Positions 1-6,025 of a stretch of DNA of 13,521 nt are shown here, one piece after another. This stretch comes from Betaproteobacteria bacterium. Its GTDB lineage: Bacteria; Pseudomonadota; Gammaproteobacteria; Burkholderiales; Burkholderiaceae_C. The notes below the pieces were generated by a model, which did no database searches, was not told the origin of the DNA, and saw only the letters and a list, made by a program, of their open reading frames with translations. The DNA lies in NCBI GenBank assembly GCA_009927195.1, contig RFNL01000054.1:1-13521 (forward strand), given 5' to 3'. Numbering within the stretch: the first letter of the stretch is position 1; each line of letters opens with the position of its first letter. The position numbers were made by a program, and so were the translations under genes.

Positions 1-81
1 AGCCAAGTCATCATTTACCTGATTGCGGACGGACGCCGTGATATGCAGAGCGTGCTTGCCCGCCGCCTGTTGGGCGCTTGA
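1..81 (+). CDS. 3' end of an unidentified upstream gene (partial)
   Basis: Frame 1 is open from the first base to a TGA at 79-81, giving 26 residues that end ADGRRDMQSVLARRLLGA. The stretch is about 59% G+C by my count (48 of 81), uses typical coding third positions, and is followed by a candidate terminator, which together suggest a real C-terminus. The tail is rich in Arg and Leu and carries no motif I recognise, so I assign no function. It has the same direction as the polysaccharide genes but is separated from them by more than 700 bases, so it is probably a separate transcription unit. Only the last 26 codons can be seen. Confidence 0.6.
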   Translation, partial: SQVIIYLIADGRRDMQSVLARRLLGA

Positions 82-161
82 TCCGCAGCAACCCGCACCA
101 GTGCTCATCAGCTCGGGAAGCTAGTCTGCACACGGTCAACCATCCACCACCAAATGCATTT

Positions 162-185
162 TGAGAGAAGCTCTCTCACTTTTTG
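162..185 (+). terminator. Candidate rho-independent terminator after the upstream gene
   Basis: TGAGAGA (162-168) pairs with TCTCTCA (172-178) around the 3-base loop AGC. The 7-bp stem is followed by C and then TTTTTT (180-185). It lies about 80 bases after the stop at 81 and would end the upstream transcript. Only 3 of the 7 pairs are G-C, so it is of moderate strength. A second hairpin, CCCGCAG (191-197) with CTGCGGG (209-215), has a more stable stem but only a GTTTA tail. Confidence 0.5.
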
Positions 186-460
186 AGAATCCCGCAGAGA
201 CCCTGTCGCTGCGGGGTTTACTGGACTGAGCCAAATTTTCGTTTGGATGGGAATGAATTTCCCTTTTGAGATCCTTGTCAAGCATCGAGTAACTCTACCG
301 TGTAGTTGCGGCCGTGATGGACTTACACCTTTCAACTGTCAGCTTTTCACCTCTGCTCAACCTTCACTGATTTGCCCACATTTAGCTGGCATATGACTTT
401 TTTTGCCAGTGTTTATGGTGATGGCTAGCCCCATGTTTCAAACGACCACCTACATGAAAT

Positions 461-490
461 TTCAAAACAAAGTCATTCATGTCGTAAAAT
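461..490 (+). promoter_or_regulatory. Weak sigma70-type promoter candidate upstream of the ops-like element
   Basis: TTCAAA (461-466) matches 4 of 6 bases of the -35 consensus, and TAAAAT (485-490) matches 5 of 6 of the -10 consensus, with an 18-base spacer. Transcription would start near 497 and place the ops-like element at about +65, a sensible position for a leader pause site. Such boxes arise easily by chance in AT-rich DNA, so this is only a suggestion. Confidence 0.22.
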
Positions 491-559
491 TTAGAGTCAA
501 TTTTTATCTGACTTTGATGTGTTAACAATGAATTTGTTTGGTCAGGCGTGTCCGGGCAC

Positions 560-570
560 GGCGGTAGCAT
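560..570 (+). promoter_or_regulatory. ops-like element (RfaH-type antitermination recruitment site)
   Basis: The bases GGCGGTAGCAT match the ops core GGCGGTAGCnT exactly. In enterobacteria this element lies in the untranslated leaders of long polysaccharide, LPS and similar operons. There it pauses RNA polymerase and exposes a small non-template-strand hairpin (GC-GGTA-GC) that recruits RfaH, a NusG paralogue that suppresses termination across the operon. Here it lies on the coding strand, 245 bases before the first gene of a long polysaccharide operon, which is the right place and orientation. By simple odds, ten fixed bases would occur about 0.03 times on both strands of this window. The rest of the enterobacterial JUMPStart sequence is not conserved. 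An RfaH homologue in this organism is inferred, not seen. Confidence 0.6.
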
Positions 571-691
571 AGTGATTTATTGATAACTTTATGATAAATA
601 TTCATAGCCGTGACTCAATCCCAAGTCTGGGTTTGGCCGATTATCAAAAATGCATATTCAAATTTCAAAAAAAATGATCATTACCCATTTG

Positions 692-722
692 GTCTCCCTC
701 TAGAGACAATTTGTTTTTTTTT
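692..722 (+). terminator. Weak hairpin plus T9 tract in the leader (possible attenuator)
   Basis: GTCTC (692-696) can pair with GAGAC (703-707) across the loop CCTCTA. After AATTTG comes an uninterrupted run of nine T (714-722). The stem is only 5 bp and the T run starts 6 bases after it, so it is a poor intrinsic terminator. Its location between the ops-like element and the first gene is where an antitermination-controlled attenuator would be expected. Confidence 0.25.
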
Positions 723-814
723 GCTTGCTGGATATAGCCCATCTGGACATTATTTTTTTTAATCACCCCATTGACTAGAAGATAAAAATTTTTGAGAAGA
801 TTTAAACATGAAAG

Positions 815-1804
815 ATGTCAATGAGAAAATATAACTCTCGCAAGAGAATTCTTGTCACTGGCGGTGCCGGTTTTCTTGGTTCTCACCTCATCGACAGACT
901 TCTAGAAAGAGGGGATGAAATTCTCTGCGCAGATAACCTGTTCACAGGGACAAAGCGCAACATAGAACATCTCTTCAATCACCCAAATTTTGAGTTTTTG
1001 CGTCACGACGTGACTTTTCCAATTTATGTTGAGGTGGACCAGATCTACAATTTAGCTTGTCCTGCGAGCCCAATTCACTACCAGCATGATCCCGTGCAAA
1101 CCACCAAAACCAGTGTTCACGGTGCCATCAATTTGCTCGGACTGGCCAAGAGAGTGAGAGCCCGTATTTTTCAGGCAAGCACCAGCGAAGTTTATGGCGA
1201 CCCAGCGGTCCACCCTCAAACGGAGGACTATTGGGGCAATGTGAATCCCATTGGCATTCGAAGTTGTTATGACGAAGGTAAGCGCTGCGCTGAGACCTTG
1301 TTTTTTGATTACCACCGCCAGCACGGACTCGATATTCGAGTGGCTCGGATTTTTAACACCTACGGTCCTCGCATGCACCCCAATGATGGGCGCGTGGTGA
1401 GTAACTTTATAGTGCAGGCATTGCTCGGAGAAGACATTACCATTTATGGTGAGGGTCGCCAAACACGCAGCTTCTGTTATGTGGACGATTTGATTGAGGG
1501 ATTTATTCGTTTCATGAATATCCCCAGTGGCATAGATGGTTCACCAGGTTTTCCGGGACCTTTGAACTTGGGCAACCCAGGCGAATTCACCATCCGAGAA
1601 CTGGCTGAAAAAATCATTGTGCTGACTGGCTCGCATTCCAAACTGGTATTTAAGCCACTTCCAGCAGATGACCCTATGCAGCGACGGCCTGATATCAGTT
1701 GCGCGCAGCAACATCTGGATGGATGGACTCCTCAGGTGCCTTTAGAGGATGGTTTGAAAAAAACCATTGCTTATTTTGACGAACTACTTATGGCTGGTCA
1801 TTAA
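815..1804 (+). CDS. uxs: UDP-glucuronate decarboxylase (UDP-xylose synthase)
   Basis: This 329-residue short-chain dehydrogenase/reductase converts UDP-glucuronate to UDP-4-keto-pentose and then UDP-xylose, using tightly bound NAD, in the cytoplasm. The Rossmann motif TGGAGFLGSHL (15-25) is followed by the family signature YNLACPASP (78-86). The catalytic segment ASTSEVYGDP (121-130) supplies T123, S124 and E125, Y152 and K156 form the YxxxK pair, and RIFNTYGPRM (178-187) and DDPMQRRPDI (285-294) are typical of UXS. Length is normal for soluble bacterial enzymes. The start is not certain: the ATG at 815 has no well-spaced Shine-Dalgarno sequence, and the ATG at 821 (MRKYNSRK) is equally possible. 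It is first in the operon, and its TAA overlaps the next ATG by one base. Its presence implies xylose, or a sugar derived from the 4-keto intermediate, in the glycan. Confidence 0.93.
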   Translation: MSMRKYNSRKRILVTGGAGFLGSHLIDRLLERGDEILCADNLFTGTKRNIEHLFNHPNFEFLRHDVTFPIYVEVDQIYNLACPASPIHYQHDPVQTTKTSVHGAINLLGLAKRVRARIFQASTSEVYGDPAVHPQTEDYWGNVNPIGIRSCYDEGKRCAETLFFDYHRQHGLDIRVARIFNTYGPRMHPNDGRVVSNFIVQALLGEDITIYGEGRQTRSFCYVDDLIEGFIRFMNIPSGIDGSPGFPGPLNLGNPGEFTIRELAEKIIVLTGSHSKLVFKPLPADDPMQRRPDISCAQQHLDGWTPQVPLEDGLKKTIAYFDELLMAGH

Positions 1805-2769
1805 TGCGAATTGATTGCCTCTCCTACTTCAACCCTTTTAAGTATGGGGGCGGAGGAGAGATGATCACTCGATCTTTGATTGAAGCTGGTCGTAGACGCG
1901 GTCATACCATTCGTCTGCGATCAGTCCGCCCTCGCGTCAATGAATGCGACAGCTCGGCAGAACTTTATTGGTTGGTTGATGTGTTTAATTTCCCGCAAAC
2001 CCTCAAGAGCAGGGGCAGCTGGCTGCGTTTTCCGCCTGACCTATTGAAAGAAATTGCAGCCAATCGGCTATTCATCCATATGAGTAACGCATACGTTGAC
2101 GTTTGCAACCTTGGTCATTTGCCCTGTTCCGGTTTGGTCTATGCTCAATGCCAGCACAAGTCGCCGGCACACATCATCCACAACTTGGCGCTTCGTGACT
2201 TTGGGCGAGAGTGCTTTGCACTGGATCCCCTGGTACGCAATCTGTTTTCACGTTCGGCGATGAATGTCTATTTGTCGCCCCTTCATCAGCAGACCATAGA
2301 GCGCATTTTGGGCGATGTCCGAGGTCGTTCGAGCTTTGTCCTCAAGCCTACGATAGACACAAGCATGTTCTACGACCAGGGACTTGAGCGTGACATTGAC
2401 TATCTTTTCGTTGGAGTCATAGGAGAGGCCAAGGGCCTGACTGCAATGCGTGAACAGTTTCGCGATGCTGATATTCACTTCGTTGGCAAAATTGCCCCGG
2501 GGGAGAAATTGGACTTTGGCACCTATCATGGCAGTGTTCCCTATTCTGAAATTCCGAAATATATGAACAGAGCCAAGTATTTTGTCTTTCTGCCTCGATG
2601 GCCAGAGCCGCAGGGGCGTGTGGTTACTGAGGCTGCGCTTTGCGGATGTCAATTGATCACCAACCATAATGTCGGTGCAACTTCATTTCCATTCAACATT
2701 GGCAATCCAAGTAATTTTTCCAACGCTACTGAAGAGTTTTGGGATGCGATGGAGCAAATCCCGTCATGA
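1804..2769 (+). CDS. GT-B fold glycosyltransferase, GT4-like
   Basis: A 321-residue cytoplasmic or membrane-associated glycosyltransferase. The N-terminus carries a glycine-rich loop, YGGGGEM (14-20), as in the first Rossmann domain of GT-B enzymes. The C-terminal domain has DYLFVG (199-204), a mid-domain segment ending in HGSVPYSEIPKYMNRA (242-257), and EPQGRVVTEAALCGC (268-282). In the last of these E268 and E276 form the E-x7-E nucleotide-sugar motif of retaining GT4 enzymes. It is slightly short for the family, and the tail after the E-x7-E helix is brief. The ATG overlaps the uxs TAA (TAATG), pointing to translational coupling. Donor and acceptor cannot be read from sequence. UDP-xylose from the preceding gene is one guess, based only on position. 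Confidence 0.78.
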   Translation: MRIDCLSYFNPFKYGGGGEMITRSLIEAGRRRGHTIRLRSVRPRVNECDSSAELYWLVDVFNFPQTLKSRGSWLRFPPDLLKEIAANRLFIHMSNAYVDVCNLGHLPCSGLVYAQCQHKSPAHIIHNLALRDFGRECFALDPLVRNLFSRSAMNVYLSPLHQQTIERILGDVRGRSSFVLKPTIDTSMFYDQGLERDIDYLFVGVIGEAKGLTAMREQFRDADIHFVGKIAPGEKLDFGTYHGSVPYSEIPKYMNRAKYFVFLPRWPEPQGRVVTEAALCGCQLITNHNVGATSFPFNIGNPSNFSNATEEFWDAMEQIPS

Positions 2770-3521
2770 CCCATAAACATCTAAAAGTCAGCTTCATCAT
2801 CCCCGTTCTTCACCTTAAGCGCCCCTTGAACAAGGCGCGTTTTTTCATGCCGCGCTATACCCTGGTCGATGTGTTGCGTGATTTGCATAACAACGTAACT
2901 TTGACGCATGAGGTGATAGTTGTCTGCAATGGACAAGATAAGGAGTTAATTGATTTAGTCACAGCACACGAACACATTCATAAATACTGCCTCAACAGCG
3001 TCAATGTGGGCGTTGCTCGTTCTTGGAACATGGGGGCAGAAATGGCCGAGGGTGAAGTACTCTGCTTTGTCAATGATGATGTTGAAATTGGTTCCGGTGG
3101 TGTTGAAAAACTTTACGAGGTACTGATGGAGTCGCAGACCGTAGGGCAGGTTGGGCCCGTGGGCGCTCGTTGGAATGGAGCCAAGCACGAAAGATTTGTA
3201 GGCGAAAAAAATATAGAGGAAGCCGACGCCATAGCTGGGTTTCTGTTCATGTTGCGTGAAAATTCTTTTCGCAATGTCGGTGGCTTTGATCCATCGTACT
3301 CACCCGCAGGCTTTGAAGAGATTGACATGAGTTTTGCACTTAGAGCGCAAGGGCTGAAGTGTTTGGCGGTGCCTGGCCTGAACCTCATCCATCACCACCA
3401 TCATGGGGTGAGCAGTTACAACAGCACTGTGTCTTATCTTGGAAAAGAAATTGATACGCAGGCACTTCACCTTCGCAACAAAGCCTATTTTGAAAAGAAG
3501 TGGAAGATTCCAAGTGCTTAA
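2766..3521 (+). CDS. Family 2 glycosyltransferase (GT-A fold)
   Basis: A 251-residue inverting-type GT2. The N-terminus KVSFIIPVL begins the nucleotide-binding fold. VNVGVARSWNMGAEMAEG and then FVNDDVEI (101-108) supply the DxD-like metal site at N103-D104-D105, and GFEEIDMSFALRAQG (182-196) matches the E-x-D acceptor-side motif of rhamnosyltransferase-like GT2 proteins. A run of five histidines follows near residues 209-213; a His-rich segment after this motif is common in the family, so it may be catalytic or structural. I chose the ATG at 2766 because it overlaps the previous stop as ATGA and has GGAG at 2751-2754, 11 bases upstream. The earlier in-frame TTG at 2739 would add residues unlike the family. 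The substrate is unknown. Confidence 0.85.
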   Translation: MTHKHLKVSFIIPVLHLKRPLNKARFFMPRYTLVDVLRDLHNNVTLTHEVIVVCNGQDKELIDLVTAHEHIHKYCLNSVNVGVARSWNMGAEMAEGEVLCFVNDDVEIGSGGVEKLYEVLMESQTVGQVGPVGARWNGAKHERFVGEKNIEEADAIAGFLFMLRENSFRNVGGFDPSYSPAGFEEIDMSFALRAQGLKCLAVPGLNLIHHHHHGVSSYNSTVSYLGKEIDTQALHLRNKAYFEKKWKIPSA

Positions 3522-4131
3522 AACGATAGTTAACCGATTATTCAGAAAGAAGGTTGTTTACGGCAGTGATTTTTTTGCTGATGCTTGGTTTCGGGAATGG
3601 TTGCAGCTTCGACTGGTACTGGCTGCAATGCTAAGCAGCGAACCTGAATGGAAAAGTATTTTGGATTTTGGGTGTGGTCCAGGCGTGATGATTGACCTGA
3701 TGAGGGACAAAGGTGTTGACTACATGGGCTGCGATTATTCGGTCGAAGCCAGACAGTTGTATCTGAAGCACTTTGGCAAATTTCCTGATTACTATGTCAC
3801 CAACTTGGAAGAGTCAGCCATCAGTTCAAAAGATGTCATGTTGGCATTTGATGTGCTGGAGCACATGCTTGATGACGAGATTGAAGGGCTGTTGAAAAAG
3901 GTCTCGTCAATCAGCGAACTTCTCTTTAATATAAGTCGTGCTCGTGGCATTGCCGGACACATCAATCTAAAGTCTGATCTCGAATGGATTACCTTCATGC
4001 GTAAGCAAGGTTATGAATTTCAAGATGATCGAACTCGCAAGCTCAGAATAATATACACCCAAATGCGGCCTGGTTCGCCCGACGCTTGGGACAAAAATTT
4101 GTTTCTATTTCAACGAATAGGTGATAGATGA
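3514..4131 (+). CDS. Class I SAM-dependent methyltransferase
   Basis: A 205-residue predicted methyltransferase. Motif I is ILDFGCGPG (about 49-57), followed by GCDYS for the acidic ribose-binding position, and the post-motif is FDVLEHM (112-118), typical of the Methyltransf_11/23 group. A basic N-terminal segment (LKTIVNRLFRKK) precedes the domain. I chose the GTG at 3514 because GGAAG (3502-3506) lies 7 bases upstream and this gives an 8-base overlap with the preceding gene. An in-frame TTG at 3439 would overlap that gene by 83 bases and is less likely. The stop overlaps the next ATG. It probably O-methylates a sugar of the glycan or a lipid-linked intermediate, but the position cannot be deduced. 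Confidence 0.78.
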   Translation: MLKTIVNRLFRKKVVYGSDFFADAWFREWLQLRLVLAAMLSSEPEWKSILDFGCGPGVMIDLMRDKGVDYMGCDYSVEARQLYLKHFGKFPDYYVTNLEESAISSKDVMLAFDVLEHMLDDEIEGLLKKVSSISELLFNISRARGIAGHINLKSDLEWITFMRKQGYEFQDDRTRKLRIIYTQMRPGSPDAWDKNLFLFQRIGDR

Positions 4132-4775
4132 ATCAAGCCGACATGCCTAGCTCAGCGTATTTCACAGGCAGTCGAATAGATTTGCTGGGAGTTTTGCCCA
4201 GTGCTTGCAATCGTGTGCTTGATGTCGGCTGCGGCTTTGGCGGTTTTGGTCGCAGCCTGCGTGAGGCTGGTGTCAACGAGGTGTATGGCGTTGAAATCAA
4301 TCCTGATGCAGCCCCATATCTGAAAAATGACTACACGCAATTTTGGATTGGCGATGTTGAGACGGTTGAAATTCCATCGGATACAACACTATTTGATTGC
4401 ATTGTTTTTGCTGATCTCCTTGAGCACCTTCGTGATCCTTGGGGCACCTTGCTGAAGTACAAAAAATGGTTGCGTCCTGGTGGTTATGTGGTTGCCAGTA
4501 TTCCTAATGTCCGTAATATTGCATTGGTTTACAACCTGGTGTTGCGCGGCCGATGGAAATATGAAGACTCAGGCCTGCTGGATCGGACGCATCTGCGGTT
4601 CTTTACACGCAAGGAAATCGTTGACATGTTCGAAGCAAGTGGATTGAAAATCGACAAGATGATGTACAACCGAGAAAACTTGTCTTTATTCAGACGGATT
4701 GCAACGGCCCCACTTATTGCTTTCATTCCGGATTTATCAATTTGCCAATTTTTGATACGCGCTCGGCTCACATGA
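4128..4775 (+). CDS. Class I SAM-dependent methyltransferase (Methyltransf_23-like)
   Basis: A 215-residue methyltransferase. VLDVGCGFGGFG (30-41) is motif I, GVEINPDA (54-61) carries the ribose-binding Glu, ADLLEHLRDPW (95-105) is motif IV, and LRPGGYVVASIPNVRN (115-130) is the following strand and loop. The downstream segment GLLDRTHLRFFTRKE (149-163) is characteristic of methyltransferases in bacterial glycan clusters, which are often next to or fused with glycosyltransferases. The ATG overlaps the previous TGA (ATGA), with AGGTGA at 4119-4124 as ribosome site. It is not a duplicate of its neighbour: apart from the SAM motifs the two share little, so two different positions are probably methylated. 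The target is unknown. Confidence 0.87.
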   Translation: MNQADMPSSAYFTGSRIDLLGVLPSACNRVLDVGCGFGGFGRSLREAGVNEVYGVEINPDAAPYLKNDYTQFWIGDVETVEIPSDTTLFDCIVFADLLEHLRDPWGTLLKYKKWLRPGGYVVASIPNVRNIALVYNLVLRGRWKYEDSGLLDRTHLRFFTRKEIVDMFEASGLKIDKMMYNRENLSLFRRIATAPLIAFIPDLSICQFLIRARLT

Positions 4776-5869
4776 ACATTGTTGTCGTTGCGTCGTTAAC
4801 TCTTCCGGCTACAGCAAACTATCTGATCGTTGCCTTGCGTGAGAACGGGCACGAATTACTGGTTTGCTCCGATCTCCCAAGCCCCCTGGCCAATGTCAAT
4901 CGTCGCGGAGTTGTTGACGTGGATCAGCTATGCAGAGGCTTCAAATTCTCACCCGAACTATTTCTGTTCATTGAGGGTGGAAGCATGCAATTGTTTCCTG
5001 CGGGGTTGGAAATGCTGCCTTGTATCACTGCATGGTACGGCATTGACACTCATATGGACTTTGCCAAACACTTACGCATATCACGGCTGTTTGACGTAAG
5101 CTTCATTGCGCAAAAAGAATATGTCGCACGATTGCACCAAGAGGGTTTGCCGCAAGTTCACTGGTTACCGCTTGCATTTGCCCCGGAATTACTGCCCCTG
5201 CCCCTGCCGCAAAAGTGTGTCGATATCGCGCATGTGGGCTCTATGCATGTTCCAGCCAACCCTCAACGGCATGCACTACTCAACTGCCTTAGACGTGTAT
5301 TCCCCTCTCATTTTTTCAATTCTGCCAGCCCAATGGAGATGCAACGCATCTATGCCCAATCCCGAATTGTTTTCAATAAAAGTGTGCACAATGATGTCAA
5401 TATGCGCTTCTTTGAAGCGGCAGGTGCCGGCGCCGTTATCGTGACTGATCCAATTGTTGAAAATGGTTTGGAAGAGCTATTTGAAGAGGGGACCCACTAC
5501 CTTGTCTATCAAGACGAGGAATCTCTTTTGAGAATGGTGAGAACGTTACTGTCTGATCCCGATCGTTGCATGGATATGGGCGCGGCAGCAAGGCACAGGG
5601 TCCTGGATCGACACACCTATGCACATCGCGTGAAGGAAATGCTGGCTTTACATGCTGGTGCGCAGAAACGGGCAAATCCAACCCCTGAAGACTATTTTGC
5701 CGTTTACCTTAAGTTGGGTCTGCTTGGTGCTGCTTTGCATTCGGTCGGAAAATCAATACAAACATCCGACGGTGGAAAATATCGTCAATTTTTGGGTGGA
5801 ATAATCGCCGGATTACTTTTTGTTCTCTCAGGCGTTTTAAGCTGGATTGAGCGGCTTAGAGCCCGGTGA
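4772..5869 (+). CDS. CgeB-like glycosyltransferase (Glyco_trans_1_2) with C-terminal hydrophobic helix
   Basis: A 365-residue GT-B-type protein resembling spore maturation protein CgeB. The first domain contains AWYGIDTHMDF (87-97) and the DVSFIAQKEY segment. The second contains DIAHVGSMHVPAN (151-163) and then NMRFFEAAGAGAVIVTD (210-226), the family's nucleotide-sugar region with the E-A-x-A-x-G pattern, and FEEGTHYLVYQDEESL. After the enzymatic part comes a linker and a strongly hydrophobic stretch at about 341-359 followed by ERLRAR, which could anchor the C-terminus in the inner membrane. The ATG at 4772 overlaps the previous stop as ATGA; an in-frame TTG at 4742 is an unlikely start. It closes the first tightly overlapping gene block. 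The sugar transferred is unknown. Confidence 0.8.
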   Translation: MNIVVVASLTLPATANYLIVALRENGHELLVCSDLPSPLANVNRRGVVDVDQLCRGFKFSPELFLFIEGGSMQLFPAGLEMLPCITAWYGIDTHMDFAKHLRISRLFDVSFIAQKEYVARLHQEGLPQVHWLPLAFAPELLPLPLPQKCVDIAHVGSMHVPANPQRHALLNCLRRVFPSHFFNSASPMEMQRIYAQSRIVFNKSVHNDVNMRFFEAAGAGAVIVTDPIVENGLEELFEEGTHYLVYQDEESLLRMVRTLLSDPDRCMDMGAAARHRVLDRHTYAHRVKEMLALHAGAQKRANPTPEDYFAVYLKLGLLGAALHSVGKSIQTSDGGKYRQFLGGIIAGLLFVLSGVLSWIERLRAR

Positions 5870-5995
5870 ATGGATATTCCTGTGTTTCTGATTGCTGACA
5901 GTTATTCATCATTTACATCTGACTCTTACTTTATCTCCACAATTTTGTTATACCCAATGTACTTGTTCTCCATTCAGGTGCCTGAATTCATTTAA
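5870..5995 (+). other. Doubtful 41-codon ORF filling the gap before the flippase gene
   Basis: The 156 bases between 5869 and 6026 hold no recognised gene, terminator or clear promoter. An ATG at 5870 directly abuts the previous TGA and opens a frame of 41 codons ending in TAA at 5993-5995. The product is hydrophobic and Ser/Tyr-rich (starts MDIPVFLIADSY, contains ISTILLYPMYLF). GGTGA at 5864-5868 is too close to serve as a normal ribosome site, so expression would depend on termination-reinitiation. An open frame of this size has roughly a one-in-seven probability by chance, so it may be meaningless or a remnant of a lost gene. Confidence 0.2.
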
Positions 5996-6025
5996 AACGC
6001 GCATTGTGTTGTTTGATTAAACCCA

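Larger units (their letters stand above)
82..814. other. Gene-free leader between the upstream gene and the polysaccharide cluster
   Basis: I see no convincing protein gene in these 733 bases. The longest open frames on either strand (about 60-75 codons on the minus strand, 36 codons at 415-525 on the plus) have low-complexity or implausible products and no good ribosome site. Base composition falls toward the right: 661-780 is 33% G+C by my count (40 of 120), with homopolymer runs A8 (667-674), T9 (714-722) and T8 (753-760). The stretch holds the terminator candidate at 162-185, a hairpin at 191-215, a weak promoter candidate at 461-490, the ops-like element at 560-570, and a hairpin plus T-tract at 692-722. 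It reads as a long untranslated leader for the cluster. Confidence 0.6.

Noticed and set aside
415..525. 36-codon plus-strand ORF (starts MVMASPMF) ahead of the ops-like element
   Set aside because: No ribosome site, unremarkable product, and length expected by chance in this composition.
108..570. Minus-strand open frames of 62 and 75 codons in the leader (382-570 and 108-335)
   Set aside because: Neither has a recognisable product, a good ribosome site or protein-like composition; one ends inside the ops-like element. They look like chance open frames.
590..595. TATGAT as a -10 box downstream of the ops-like element
   Set aside because: No acceptable -35 box at 16-18 bases; common by chance in AT-rich sequence.
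771..776. TTGACT as a -35 box just before uxs
   Set aside because: No -10-like hexamer at 16-18 bases downstream, and a start there would leave almost no leader.
2739..2765. In-frame TTG start for the GT2 gene ahead of 2766
   Set aside because: The ATG at 2766 overlaps the previous stop as ATGA and has GGAG at a workable distance; the extra nine residues have no family support.
3394..3408. Run of five histidines in the GT2 protein, resembling an affinity tag
   Set aside because: Mixed CAT/CAC codons within a conserved His-rich region of natural GT2 proteins; no sign of engineering.
3439..3513. In-frame TTG start for the first methyltransferase
   Set aside because: It would overlap the GT2 gene by 83 bases; GTG at 3514 has GGAAG 7 bases upstream and a small overlap.
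4830..5444. Plus-strand frames of 89 and 112 codons inside the CgeB-like gene
   Set aside because: Out-of-frame shadows of a well-supported glycosyltransferase gene.
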